Assembly: GCF_964275005.1 (NCBI RefSeq)
Contig: NC_092693.1
Location: 20,513,706 to 20,577,705, forward strand
Length of the DNA stretch: 64,000 bases
Source of the DNA: Diadema setosum
Taxonomy: Eukaryota; Echinodermata; Echinoidea; Diadematoida; Diadematidae
Direction: 5' to 3'
The notes beneath the pieces are model-generated. The model did no database searches. It saw only the letters and a list, made by a program, of their open reading frames with translations, and was not told the DNA's origin. Of this stretch, positions 34,096-46,300 are shown one piece after another; position 1 is the first letter of the stretch, and the number at the start of each line of letters is the position of its first letter. Made by a program: the position numbers and the translations under genes.

Positions 34096-37000
34096 TAATG
34101 ATATTTATGGGAAGCTTGCATTACATGTATTTCAATATTCACAATGAAAATTCCCTGCAAATAAAGGCCTTGTTTCATCAAGCATTCCAAAGTGAACACA
34201 CACGCAGATTAAATTTAAATTTCGATGTCTACTTCTCGTCTGTTGAGAAAGAGAAGGGCGTTCAGTTGTCTTGAACACTATGGGTTTAGCGACAACTTAA
34301 CGCCCTTATCATTCTCCACCGACGATCCGATCATACTGATCTTGATGTCATTGATGTACAAACACCTAGTGTGGATATCCCATACATTTAGGCAGCAAAG
34401 CACGAGTCGGAGGCATACGTTATTCAAACTCGATATTTTCAAGAAGATCTTTACATTTTTGAATTGTCGGGGCTTCCCTTTATACATTATCTGCAATCTG
34501 GGAGGTCGTTCCACTGGGAAATTGTCCTTGGGTAGAGAGACTGCCGGTAGCCGGAAGCAACTCTTTATTTGCCCTTATACACACATTTCTTGGAGGAGTG
34601 CCTTGTGGTTGGTTCCCCCCCCCCCCCGAGTCAAATTGGTGCTTTGTAGATGTTTGATGTTACTAGACTAGAGTACTACTAACAGGGATTAGGAACCCCT
34701 AGAGTATCAAGTCCTGTCTCTTTGTAAATAATGAGAAGGTGAGATTTGAATCTCCTTCTTTCGAGACTTTCCCTGCCTTTCCCATTCCAAACGCTTCATC
34801 ATAATGTCATGATACATATTTGTCACACTAGCGCCACAGGCACAGCGGTTCTGTCATAAATAATTGCTGTAAATTTATGCAAATCTTGCAGCTCGTTTTT
34901 GGATCTTTTCTTGTTGTCGATGCCAATACTGATGATGAGCTGTACCTGTATATATCCTCCCCACCCCACCCCCACCCCCCCCCCTTCAATCTTGCAGCCC
35001 CGCGAACTGAAGTGAATAGCCGAACTGAAGTGAACAGCCAAAACTTGGCGATACATACGGCGGCGCCTGCCCACCCACCAAGCACTCACAGTCACAGTGC
35101 ATATGTCTAATACAGTAATAGTGACAGTATGGCATGCATTCATCACTTCGGATCTTTATAGAATACATCTAGCCTGTAGTGTAAATTGTAAGCATAAATG
35201 CTGCTCATAGTCATTGATAGTGTCTACACCGATTTCTATGCACGGGACCACACCAAATTTGTGTATGAGGCAATGTAGGCCCTAAATACCCTGGCCTGGA
35301 GAGTGAACCGTGTAACCGCAGATCATTCTATGAACAATGAAATCAAAATGTATAGTATGCCTTATTCTTACTTTTAATGAGAGACGTAAGTGAGAAACAC
35401 AGCAACAGGGCCAAGTTACGGTATTCCCATCAGATGGAGCATCCGTTTCCAGAGCTTGTAATTTGTATGCCTATCAAGCTCGCCCACATCTCACACAGTC
35501 GAGAATCTGTCAGGATCAAAGAATACTAGCCTACTCTCTCGGTTTTGCGTAGGACGCTCATGGGCAGGTTCTGCGCCATTTTGGGAAGCAAAGCGAGCGA
35601 TGTGATAGCGGGCGTATTTTTACCAAGGAGGTACTAGGCGAGCCTAGTACCTCCTTGTTTTTACGTGACCCTAAAAGCTCTCCTAAATGGAGATATTTGC
35701 TCAATTTTCAACTGGTAAATAATATTCATTTCTGGTAGGTTTTTCTGTTTTCGTTTGTTATAAACTACATGTATACAAATCATATATATACACATAACAG
35801 AATAGGAAATGATTCAGTCAGAAAGATGAAATCTGATACAATATGCACCATGTTGGGCCGTACAGACTGTGAAATGAAAGTTACATGTGTATGTATATGA
35901 AAGTTACATGTGACATCACTGTTTGAAACAACAAGAAACAAATTTCTACATGATGAAATCAGATCAAATAGTGATAAAATAAAGCTAACAAGTCTTTAAC
36001 ATTAACCTTTTAAAGCAACAACCATGATCACCATTATTTAAAACTACTTCCCTCGTGTTGCTATACTCTTTTACAAATCCCATTGAAAAATACAACAAAC
36101 TTGATATTCACAGTAAGAATGGAAATAAATATGCTCTTAACAAATCATATTGAAAAACATAAAAAGGTACCACTCATACAAAATCATACAAATTAATGTC
36201 ATGATGAATAAACTACTACACAACCAAACTTATCAAAATATGAAAATAAATATACGAGTAACTTCATACAAGCCTAAACAAGAAAACTGAATTGAAAAAG
36301 AGAATTGAATAGAAAACTGTTGATAAAGCTATTAAAAAAATCCCTGCCTCCTCATAATTTGGGAGATATAAAGATTTTCTTTCTTTCTTTCTTTCTTTTT
36401 GATAGAAAATTGTCCAAATATTTCACCATGTCATGAGGAATAAACTGTAATACACAACCAAATAGAAGATCGAAAATTGTCCAAAAATTTCACCATGTCA
36501 CGAGAAATACACAACCAAATTATCCAAATACATGACTATGTATGAAAGTAGTACGAGAAACTTCATAGAATTGCAAGCCTAAGCAAGAAAATTGAATTGA
36601 AAGAGAGAATTTCATAGAAAACTGTTGATAAAGTTGAAAAAAAAATGGAGAAAATTAAAGGGAGGCAGAATTCACCACTACAGATCACGTAGTATGCTCG
36701 CGGTTTGCTTCCTAAAATGGCCGCTGTTGGGCTCCATGGCTTACTACCTTTTTTGTGCACAACGCTAAAGTAAAGGTAAAATATCGCAGCTGTTACTTTT
36801 GAGTTTATTGGTGCTCAAATAATTCATGAAAGGCATTTCAGCCATATAAAAATCTAGATCTGTGTTAAAAGTATTTTAAATTATCCTTATAAAGTTGCAG
36901 CTAAATTTTTAGTTTCTAAACAAGACTTGCATTTGACGCAGAAATTGTATGAACGAGGGTACAGTGTTTACCGCGAAATGGTGAATTGAGTGAGTAAAAT

Positions 37001-37617
37001 TACTAGAATGTCTATGTTTTTTAAGTTTTCACATAATTACACGGTATTGTTTTAATATTCATTACGTTTCCCCAAGAGATTGATGTGTGTGTATATTGAT
37101 TACTAAATCATGTATTCATATCTTAATGGCAAATGGTAAATATGAACATTATTTTGGTACATAGACGTCTAGAATTCTACCTGTGTTTACAGAGAGTAGA
37201 AAAACCTAGTGAGCCTACAAAACATTTAGTGTATGGGACTACATAATTATACGCTCTTCTCATTCATGTCAAGGCGGTGCGGTACTATCTACTCACTAGC
37301 TAGCAAACTATCACTTATGATTGTATAATTAATGTATTTACAAGATGAGAAATGGGGGACTAGCTACAGGTCCGTTTACGGCATTATCGCGAAATAGTCC
37401 ACCAGTGCACCACTCCATTCACCGCCATTCATTTCGTCTAACCAGTTACTCCGAGTTTATCATGTTTACAGATAGCTGGGGCGGGGGACTTCTTTCAACC
37501 TCCATAGACTTTGCACATAAATGTATTGTAGTGTAGTGTAGACGAGAATGAGAGGGGACCGATAATACGATATCACGATTTAGCCCTATTTACCCGTAGT
37601 TGATATTCAAAGAGTTG
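34096..37617. other. No gene seen; divergent intergenic region
   Basis: Frames up to 148 codons (34225-34671) have no domains or splice context. A poly-C run is at 34615-34627, a TTTC array at about 36378-36398, and a YY1-like AAAATGGCCGC at 36714-36724. A 5' UTR exon of PSME3IP1 or TUBGCP2 could lie here unseen. Confidence 0.35.
35624..35657. other. 34-bp perfect hairpin
   Basis: CAAGGAGGTACTAGGC, a GA spacer, then the exact reverse complement. Similar in style to the 37-bp hairpin at 58372-58408. Confidence 0.9.
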
Positions 37618-38612
37618 TTTTTCGGGTCGTCTGTCCGTCCGTCCGTCCGTCCGTCCGTCCGTACGTCCGTCTGTACGTCCGTCCGTCCCGTTTTGTTTTT
37701 GTCGATATCTCAAGAACTGTGTGGTGGTTTTACATCAAACTTGGTATGAGGGTATATCCTTGGGGGATAATACTTTGTGTGGATTTTAGGGTCACTGGGT
37801 CCAAGGTCACAGGTTATTTTGTGGAAAAAATTTTGAAATTTCATGTTTTTCTCCATATCTCGCAAGTGGTTCAAGGTATCTTCATGGAACTTAGTATATA
37901 TGCTTGTACCGATGGGCAGTGATTATCTAGGGAAGTTGGGGGTCATGGGTCAAAGGTCAGGGGGTCAAAGGTCAAGGTCAACTCCTCAAAATATCAGTAC
38001 TTTCCTTAAAATACAATATGCCTGAAGGTTTTTTTTTTAAACTTGATGTATGGCATGTATTACCCAATATATATTTTTGGGGAAGTTTCTTGCCGAAAGG
38101 TCAAAGGTCAAAAGGTAAAAGGTCAAGTGAAAGTGCTAAATTGCACTTTTTCCTCCATATCTCGAAAGGATATAAACTCAAGGTATCATCATGAAACTTA
38201 CATATTTATGCATGTTCAACCTAACAGTGATTCTCTTTGGAACTGTGAGGTCAAAGGTCAAAGACCAGGTTTAGATAATGCTATTTTCCCATTTGATACT
38301 GAAATTATGCTTTTTCTCAATACCTTGAAAAGTACTCAATGCATAAACTTATAAAAGGGTCAAAAGTCAAGTAAAAATCATCAGTTCCCCAAATACCTGC
38401 ACTCTGACATTTTAATCATTCATCCAATTGAACCTAGTTCTAGAAAAGTGAACAAGGTCAGCACATTTGTGTCAAATCTGTCATTTTAATATTTTGCCAC
38501 TTGTGTGAAACTGTCATCACACATTGTCAAGACATTGTACTATAGACCTATTAGGAGAACCATGCATTATGGCGGAGGCATATCAGTAGCCGTAGCGATA
38601 TATCTAGTTTTT
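37618..38612. repeat. (CCGT)n plus GGTCAAAGGTCA-rich interspersed repeat
   Basis: A CCGT tetramer run (about 37629-37690) opens a region of diverged repeated blocks (TCCATATCTCGxAA, AAGGTATCwTCATGxAACTTA). It has several GGTCAAAGGTCA clusters (37948-37982, 38096-38125, 38248-38263). It ends near GGCGGAGGCATATC...ATATATCTAG. I have seen this style of repeat in marine invertebrates. Frames across it are not convincing. Confidence 0.6.
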
Positions 38613-39062
38613 ACATGCCGTCACTTTCCATATACAGTGTATCACCAACTTCATGAGTTAGCATGGATGTACCGTGTATCTGCAGAGCAGAGGACACTGT
38701 GTGCTAACCAAACCATTCAGATTCAGATTCAGAGAAAAGAGAGTACCAGTTACCATACCAAGGTTCAACCACACACAAAAATGGTGGTAATGGGTGCAAG
38801 TAGTCCAAAGCACGTCTGTGGTCAAATATTGAATGGCTTAATATTTTACAGCTATAAATTAACAGATTGATAGACTCTAGTTGTTAGCAGACAAATGAAG
38901 TGGGTATGAAAAGCTCAAAAATGACTTGATAATGTATCTGATAATATTAATCCTTCTAGTGAATGCTAACTGCATCACACATATGAGTCACTAGTTTTAC
39001 TTATGTCCATATCTGCAGTTTTACTTGGACTGCCTGAAATTTTTCTGTGTTCATGATTCATC

Positions 39063-39115
39063 ATGAATGAGTTCAGAATACACCACCTCGTCAGTGAGCT
39101 GATGAAAGTCTTAGG
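39063..39115 (+). CDS. TUBGCP2: TUBGCP2 exon 1 (start codon)
   Basis: Encodes MNEFRIHHLVSELMKVLG (last codon split). Donor GG|GTAAGTG. It was found by matching the conserved EFRIHH start. The ATG at 39067 is out of frame with this. Confidence 0.9.
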
Positions 39116-40259
39116 GTAAGTGATCATTCCTTCTTTCAATAAAGTATGGGCCACCTTGTGGTGTATCAGCGTAGTGGTTTGCATTATAAAGTACTCTGTG
39201 CCATGCATTCTGATAGGAGCAAAATAAAAAATAATGTGAACACAATTTTATATTTCATGACACCTCTGTTATATTTGTCACGGACAACCAGGAGGGTTCT
39301 ACAGACTCATGTGCCCTTTTGCCATGGGCTACTAAAACTCACAAATGAATGGCTACATTCCTGCTAAAAATAAAGTTGGATGTTGCCTTTGCTGGGCATG
39401 CTTATGCAGACAAATGAGATAATTAGTTAATGTCATGCCCTGTCAATCAATCAGTTTATTTGCCTACACGTATCTTTTTCTCCACCTCTGAGTACGAGTC
39501 TGTCCTTATTCAAGTGCAGTTTTGTATCGGACAGAAAATGGGTTACTTTGCAGCTGCAGAGTTGTAGAACAAATCTGAAACAAATTATCTATGCATCTCA
39601 AGCAAGCCAATACAGTAGATCATTTTAAATCCAAGAGCCTTTCAAAGCATTTTTTTTTTTAAACTTGTCAATACAGTTGAACCTCTATTATCCGGCCTCC
39701 CTTTATCCGGATCTCTCTATTATCCGGACGCAATCTCGCCGTGATTTTTTTTTTTAATAATTACGGGAAGAAAGGGGGATTCCCAACTCCTTGAGAACTC
39801 CTACCCAAACACACATGAATTACATATTACTTCCAATATGATTAACATACATTGCATCAAATTTCCTTCCAAATTGCTTACCTTCAGACATTTCAGCATC
39901 CCGAAACATCCCCAAATGTAACAATGAAAAGGTTGCAGTATACACATTACTACATGTGGTACTACAATGGGCTACCTCAGTACATGTGTATGTATATGTA
40001 CATGTATAAAGCATTGAGTCTCCCGTATCCGGCCAAATCCCTTATCCGGATGAGCCCCGGTCCCGACTTGTCCAGATACGAGAGGTTCAACTGTAGATTA
40101 TGCTTTATGCTGTATGCAAAAGTTTTTCCACATTTCATCTTGCCTTGTTTCCCCTTCTGTCTCTCATTTCTGTTTTCCTTTTAATACATAATTTCACTAT
40201 TTTCCCTCCTTCAATATGCATATTATTCACTATATTCCCTCCTTCAATATGCAATATTC

Positions 40260-40319
<60 letters not shown>

Positions 40320-43300
40320 TATGCTCTATATAAATATGGTTTATCGTCATTATTATTTTTATGCTTTTTTTTTTCTTCCAAAAGGAGCCAAGGCAAGGAA
40401 GGCCCAGAGGTGTACACCGAGCTGCTGCTGAAAAATGTGACTCCATATGTCACCACCCAGGTCTCTTCCCACACGGCGAAGAGAAAGATTGCCTCCTACA
40501 CCAAGCACCCGCAAGAGTTCCTCAACAAATATGACGAGCTCAAGTCAAAGAAGTAAGGCTCACTTGTACCATGATTCCTGAAATCTTTTGTGTGTTTCAC
40601 CTCTAGAAGAAGAAATCACCTAGTGTATCCCAAATCTTGGAAGCTGTCATGAAGGACTATGTAAATGAGCTCTGTTCTCGTAAAATAGTGAAATCAAAGT
40701 GGAGCTGATTTCCGATTTCAGGCACTGGTCCAAAGCCTCATAACCCCTCTCCAGCAGTGATTATTTCCTGTTCTGAGCTGCTCAGATTCATATAGTACAG
40801 AATTGTCAATCAAAGACTGGTGATAAAATGGGCAGGACTTTGCTTCATGAAGAATGATTAAAAGACAGGTATGAACAATAATCTTCACATAGGACCATAT
40901 TGTGGCAATCTTTTCTGCAAATACAGTTCATTACATACAATCACATCATGTACAGTTCATTGCAATTACATCTGAGTGTAAACTCCCCCATGACACCAAG
41001 ATTATGCAAACCAACACCAATGCTGGCTTACCCAGTCTTACCTGTGTTGACCCAGCTATGTGGTGAATTGCACAATCATATCAAACGTGAATCCTGTCAA
41101 TTTCAAGTAAATTCGATTTTGTTTTTCATTTTTGAAAGAAAAGGCGTAAGCACTGGCAGTGGTAGAGTCAAGTAGATATGTAGACTGGATTCTGGAGAGA
41201 GAAGAAACCCAAATATGTGAGAGGAAATGAGGTTGGAACGAGTCGAGTATGCAGACAAATCTGGTAGTGGTAGTTTTTGCTCCATTTCAAGAGAGCACCA
41301 TTTTGCCACATATTGCAGCTCAAAGTGCTCCATAACACATTCCTGCATTAGCTATTTTACTAAAATGAGCTCTTGCAGTGCACTAACAACACATCCCTAT
41401 ATGAACATTCCTGGCAGATAACCACTTTTTGGAACACTAGCCATGCTGCATACAAGTTACAACTAGTGTTACTTCATTAATGTGTAACATTTTCCTCCTA
41501 GGTACCCACTTACTTACCTGAGTGGAAAGATGCATTTGCGTGTATTGTTATTGCACATCAATTGAACATCTAGTGAAAGTGATGTTGTGGTTGTTTCCAA
41601 TTTTTGTCAGATAAATTTATACCTATTGAATATTTGTCTGGAATATTTACATCAATGATTTCTCAGAAAGTCTCTGAAGTGGCTAGTCAGTCCTATTTCC
41701 AAGAAGAGGACGGCAAAGAAATCAGTGACTAACTTTGCAGAAACCAAATAAGTGTGAGATTTAAATTCATGTAATTCTTCCGTCGAGATGTTTTCATTGC
41801 AACTGATTGACAAATTGCCCCACATCGATGTAAATAAGCACTGTACTACACTGATCAATTCAGTACTTATTTACGTCGATGTAGGGCAATTTGTCAGTCA
41901 GTTGCAATAAGTGTGAGATGTAATGCAGTTTCCTTTGCTGCCAACTCCTGTCAGTGTGCGTGACCTGGATGCGCTGGTCTACCTCCTCTCCAAGCTGACG
42001 GAGGACAAGGAGGTGATTGCCACGCTCGACGAGAACGCAAAGAAGCTCCTTATGCCGATGGACAAAATCAGTCTGCCGCCCTCGGGCACCAAGATGTCGC
42101 AGGAAGAAGTGTCGGAGGTAAGTCAACAGGCTGGATCCAAGTTTGTATTGTTCCATTTTGGTCTCTTTTTCTCTCCCTCCTGTGTTATTTTTTGTTTTCT
42201 GATTTCCTTAAATTGATCCTAACTTTGAAAAAAAAATGTATCAGTGTAATCATAATCATTATCATCATCATCATCATCAACATCATCATCATCATTGTTA
42301 TTAATAGCAGTAGTAGTAATAGAAATAGTGGTAGCAGTAGTATTATTTTCATCATCCAATGATAGTAAATGCCTTTAGATGAATGACACACCATCTTTTT
42401 GCTAATATCTGTACTCGTTGGATGATATTCATTTCATTTCATCTTGTGTGCAAGGTCCATGTAGAAATGTCTCCCTTTTTTCTTTTTTTGCATATTTCAC
42501 TGTAAATACTCACTTCTGTTTTTTTTTCCCTTTTCTGTCCCAGCTGCGAAACCAACTGCTGAGTCTGACCAGTTCCAGGGCTGCGTCTGGCCAGGCATCG
42601 GAGGTCTTCAGGAAAATGATGAGAGAAAAACAGGCCAAGAAGAACTGTAAGTCCGTTTTCTCCTTCTCATAATATTGTCAACAAAAAATCTGTTTTGCTA
42701 CCATGCCTGTTGTGCTGTTTCACATCATACACTACTACTATTTGAGTTTGACTATTTTTGACAGTAACTTTTTTTGACTTGTACGGTTGATAAACATTAA
42801 GAAGAGTAAAGGAATGTTGCTCAACAATACAAAAAACAAAACAAAACAACTGCTGTAGGAGCTGTTCTCGATTTTTTTTTTTTTGTGAGTCTAGCTAGTT
42901 AGGATTAATCAAATGATTTTAGTTGTAGAAGAACAACAGAAGCAGTAAAGATGTTATTGCTGGCTGAATTGAATTTTTATGTTCAACTGCAATATATTGC
43001 AATTTGGATTACTATGTGATTACTGTCAGAGTTCCTTTCACTTTGATATTCAGCCTCCATCAATCTTCCGAACCTATCTCCATGGGTGTTTGAGCGGAAA
43101 TTTCTGACCGGGGATTTCATCCGGGATGCAGATGCCAAAATGGAGCCGGCAGTTCCTCTGGGCACACTCCCTCTTGGCATGCAGGAGATTGCCATTGTGC
43201 AGGACCTGCTTACAGTTATGACAGTGAGTTAAAAGAAATGCTCCAGGTACTGTAAAACATATGTTCGCGGCATGAAATTTTCACGAATTGGAGCTGACGG

Positions 43301-46300
43301 CCTTTTTCGTGGCATGAAATTTTCACGAATTGTTACTGGCATTCAATGCATATAGTGTTGTAGTGTAGACAAGAACTTTTGCGTGCATTTTACTTTTGCT
43401 AATCTTGATGCTCGCAAAATTCACGAAATTAAAAATGCACACGAACATTCCCCGATTTACCGTAGCTAAAGGACTAGTGATATCCCCCTGGAAAATATGG
43501 ATTGCACTATAGGCTCAATTGAAAAGACAGTCAATTTTTCGTATGAATGAGACCAAGTTGGCTATGGCAGAATATTTCTGGCATTATTGATTTATAGAAC
43601 CAGCATGGCCTTTTGAGCACACCCTGCTAGAAAGTCACTTAATGTGAGAAAGCAGGCAACAGTGAAAGCTATACAGCTTATTGTCATTTTTAGGGTATTT
43701 AATGTTTAATGTTTCTCATGTAAGTTATTTGTCAAGAAACATTGATTGACCACAATTCTTTTCATACTCTCTTGAGCTAGAACTGGAAAAAAGATAGGAC
43801 TTGTAGCCACTGGTACTCCTTTGTCATTATCGGGGGGGGGGGGGGGGGGGGGGGGAAGGAGGGGGGGGGAGGAATTGCAGACACAAAAGTCACAATGAGC
43901 ACAATGCATGCAATCCAGATTATTCTGACTGTCTGTCTCTCTGTCTGTTTCTCTCTCAGTCTGCTCTTTTCAGTAAAGCATACAATTGTTTCCCCTCCCT
44001 TGAAAATAGCTCTTGACTAATGTGATTCTTGGCAGTCTACCCCTCCACCGTATTCTCAGTCTTGGCATTGAGAGCAGTGGTGTGTTTAATAACATATTAA
44101 TGTACCTCAAGGTTTTGTTGTTGTTTTCAAAATCACCAGTTTGCTGCTTGATATTCAGTCTTCTTTCTCCCCCCCCCCCCCAACTTTAACCCTCCCATTT
44201 CTGCAGGGAACCGAGGGGAAGTACATCCTCATACAGGCGACAGCCGACCGTCTGGAGCCATGCACGTTTCAGGTGGACAAGTCTCTGGATGGCTCACTAC
44301 AGGAGCTCGTCAGAAGAATCTTGCCCATCTGCAGCAACTACTCCACTGTCATGCACTTCATTGAAGACAAGTCCTCCTTCGAGTTCGGTGTCGTCAATCA
44401 CGCGCTATGCGGCGCCATGAGGACATTGGTCAAGGTACAAGGAAAAGTCCCGAACGTTTTTTAGAGAAATCACAAATCTCTTCATTATAGAATTGTGGAA
44501 TTAGGAAACATTTTTAAACTATGCTGCGAGTGTGGAAATGGAATGCCTATGTTAAAACAAATATAATTTTCTAATGTTCACTTCTACAGTTTACCATATG
44601 AACTTCATTTTGTGTCAATGATGGGTACTAGGAGTTGATACTGCAACAACTCTTTCGCTAGAACTACAACCCTCAGAAAAAGACAAAAATTTTGGGTACA
44701 GGTATGTATGGATGCTGTAAAACTAGGAACATTCACGACATGAAACTTTCGTGAACTGGAGCTGACGGCATGAAACTTTCGCGTATTGCCACTAGTATTT
44801 GATGCATTGTGTTGACACACATTGTTGCGAATCTTGTCTCCTTGCGAAACTTTTGAAAGTTTTATACACACAAAAATTTCTGGCTTTACAGTAACCATAT
44901 CCATTTGATATTCTGCCATGTGATCATTTCTGAGCCGAGTATCCTTGGTCGCTTGATACCAAACTTCACCTCATACCTTTGGGTCCACTGATACATGTCG
45001 TCCAATGACAGGAGTACAACATCCTGATTGCCCAGCTGGAGCACCAGGCCAAACAGGGCCAGCTGCCCCTCCAGCGGTTCTGGTTTTACGTCCAGCCCTG
45101 CATGCAGACCATGGAGATCCTGGCCGCCATCGCCTCCTCCGTGAACCGCGGTGCGTGCACCGGCGGCTCCGTCCTCAGCCTGCTCCACGAAAAAACCATC
45201 ACAATGATCGGGTAGGCACCACGATATACATGTACCTTCAGAGAAGGTCATTTGTTTGTGCCTTCTTCATCATTCATATAGTCATTGTATACGCATTATA
45301 TTCCAAGGAGTTTTTAATTTTTGTGAATTTTTGGAGTCGGGTGGTATTCGTGAATGTAACAACATGCAAAAGTATCAGCTCTGATCCTGACATACATGCA
45401 ATGGTCATGCGTACCAATGCGCTAAGGTGCATTTCGCATGAAAGTGATGCACTGGCGTATGACCTGAAATGTGAAACTGGAACATTATGCACATTTTGTG
45501 CGACAAGAATGTAGTATAAAAATAAGAGCATGTAAATTATTTTACTTGTAATGTGTAACACTCTTTTTTTTTTTTTTGATATTTCAATTCCGTAAATTTA
45601 AAAACACATGAATGTCATTTTGAACCTGGCAAAGTAAAAATTACTCACACAAAAATGTCTGCTTTTACAGTACTATCTTTAAAATTGTTTGAGTGCTATT
45701 AAAGATGGAATATTGACATTGGAATTTGAATGTGCTGCATGACTACCACATTAGATGCTTGGTGCATGGCAGACATACTGCATGGTTACTCACATGACCT
45801 GAGTTTAGGTAAAGACACGTATACCATGTGCTACATTTTTACTGCAGCTTCTGATTCAGAGTATCTGAGTCTATCTCTTCTCCTGTTTTTGTAATGTGTA
45901 TGTATGGTTTTGTGTGAATGTCACTCCCAGTGATATGAGGGCCCAGGAGCTGTGTCTCTTCCTCACCCAGTCTGCCTGTGCGCCTTACTTTGAAATCCTG
46001 GAGAAATGGATCTACAAGGGAGTCATCAAGGATCCCTACTGTGAGGTGAGACAGGGGTACCAAAAATTCATCTTTGTAGTCGTGCAATGGAAATGGTTGT
46101 GTGTGTATGTTTACATATATAGTGTATTTCACTTTTATTCTGTAAATAATACCCTGACTCAGTTCTGGATATTAACAGCAGCATAGATAAACCATCATAT
46201 GTTTTTGTTCTCAATGATAGAGCAGAGTGTCAGACATTCAAAACTTCAGCGATCAGAAACATTTTTTCTCTTGCACGCTACAAAAGTTGTATTATGTACA

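Noticed and set aside
34225-34671. 148-codon plus-strand frame between PSME3IP1 and TUBGCP2
   Set aside because: No domain, no splice partners, and it crosses a poly-C run.
34877-35146. Overlapping 77-107-codon frames on both strands
   Set aside because: Built on a CCACCC-rich stretch, with no domain and no consistent frame.
42860-42905. Possible extra TUBGCP2 exon in intron 4
   Set aside because: Exons 4 and 5 already join in phase and match the human order.
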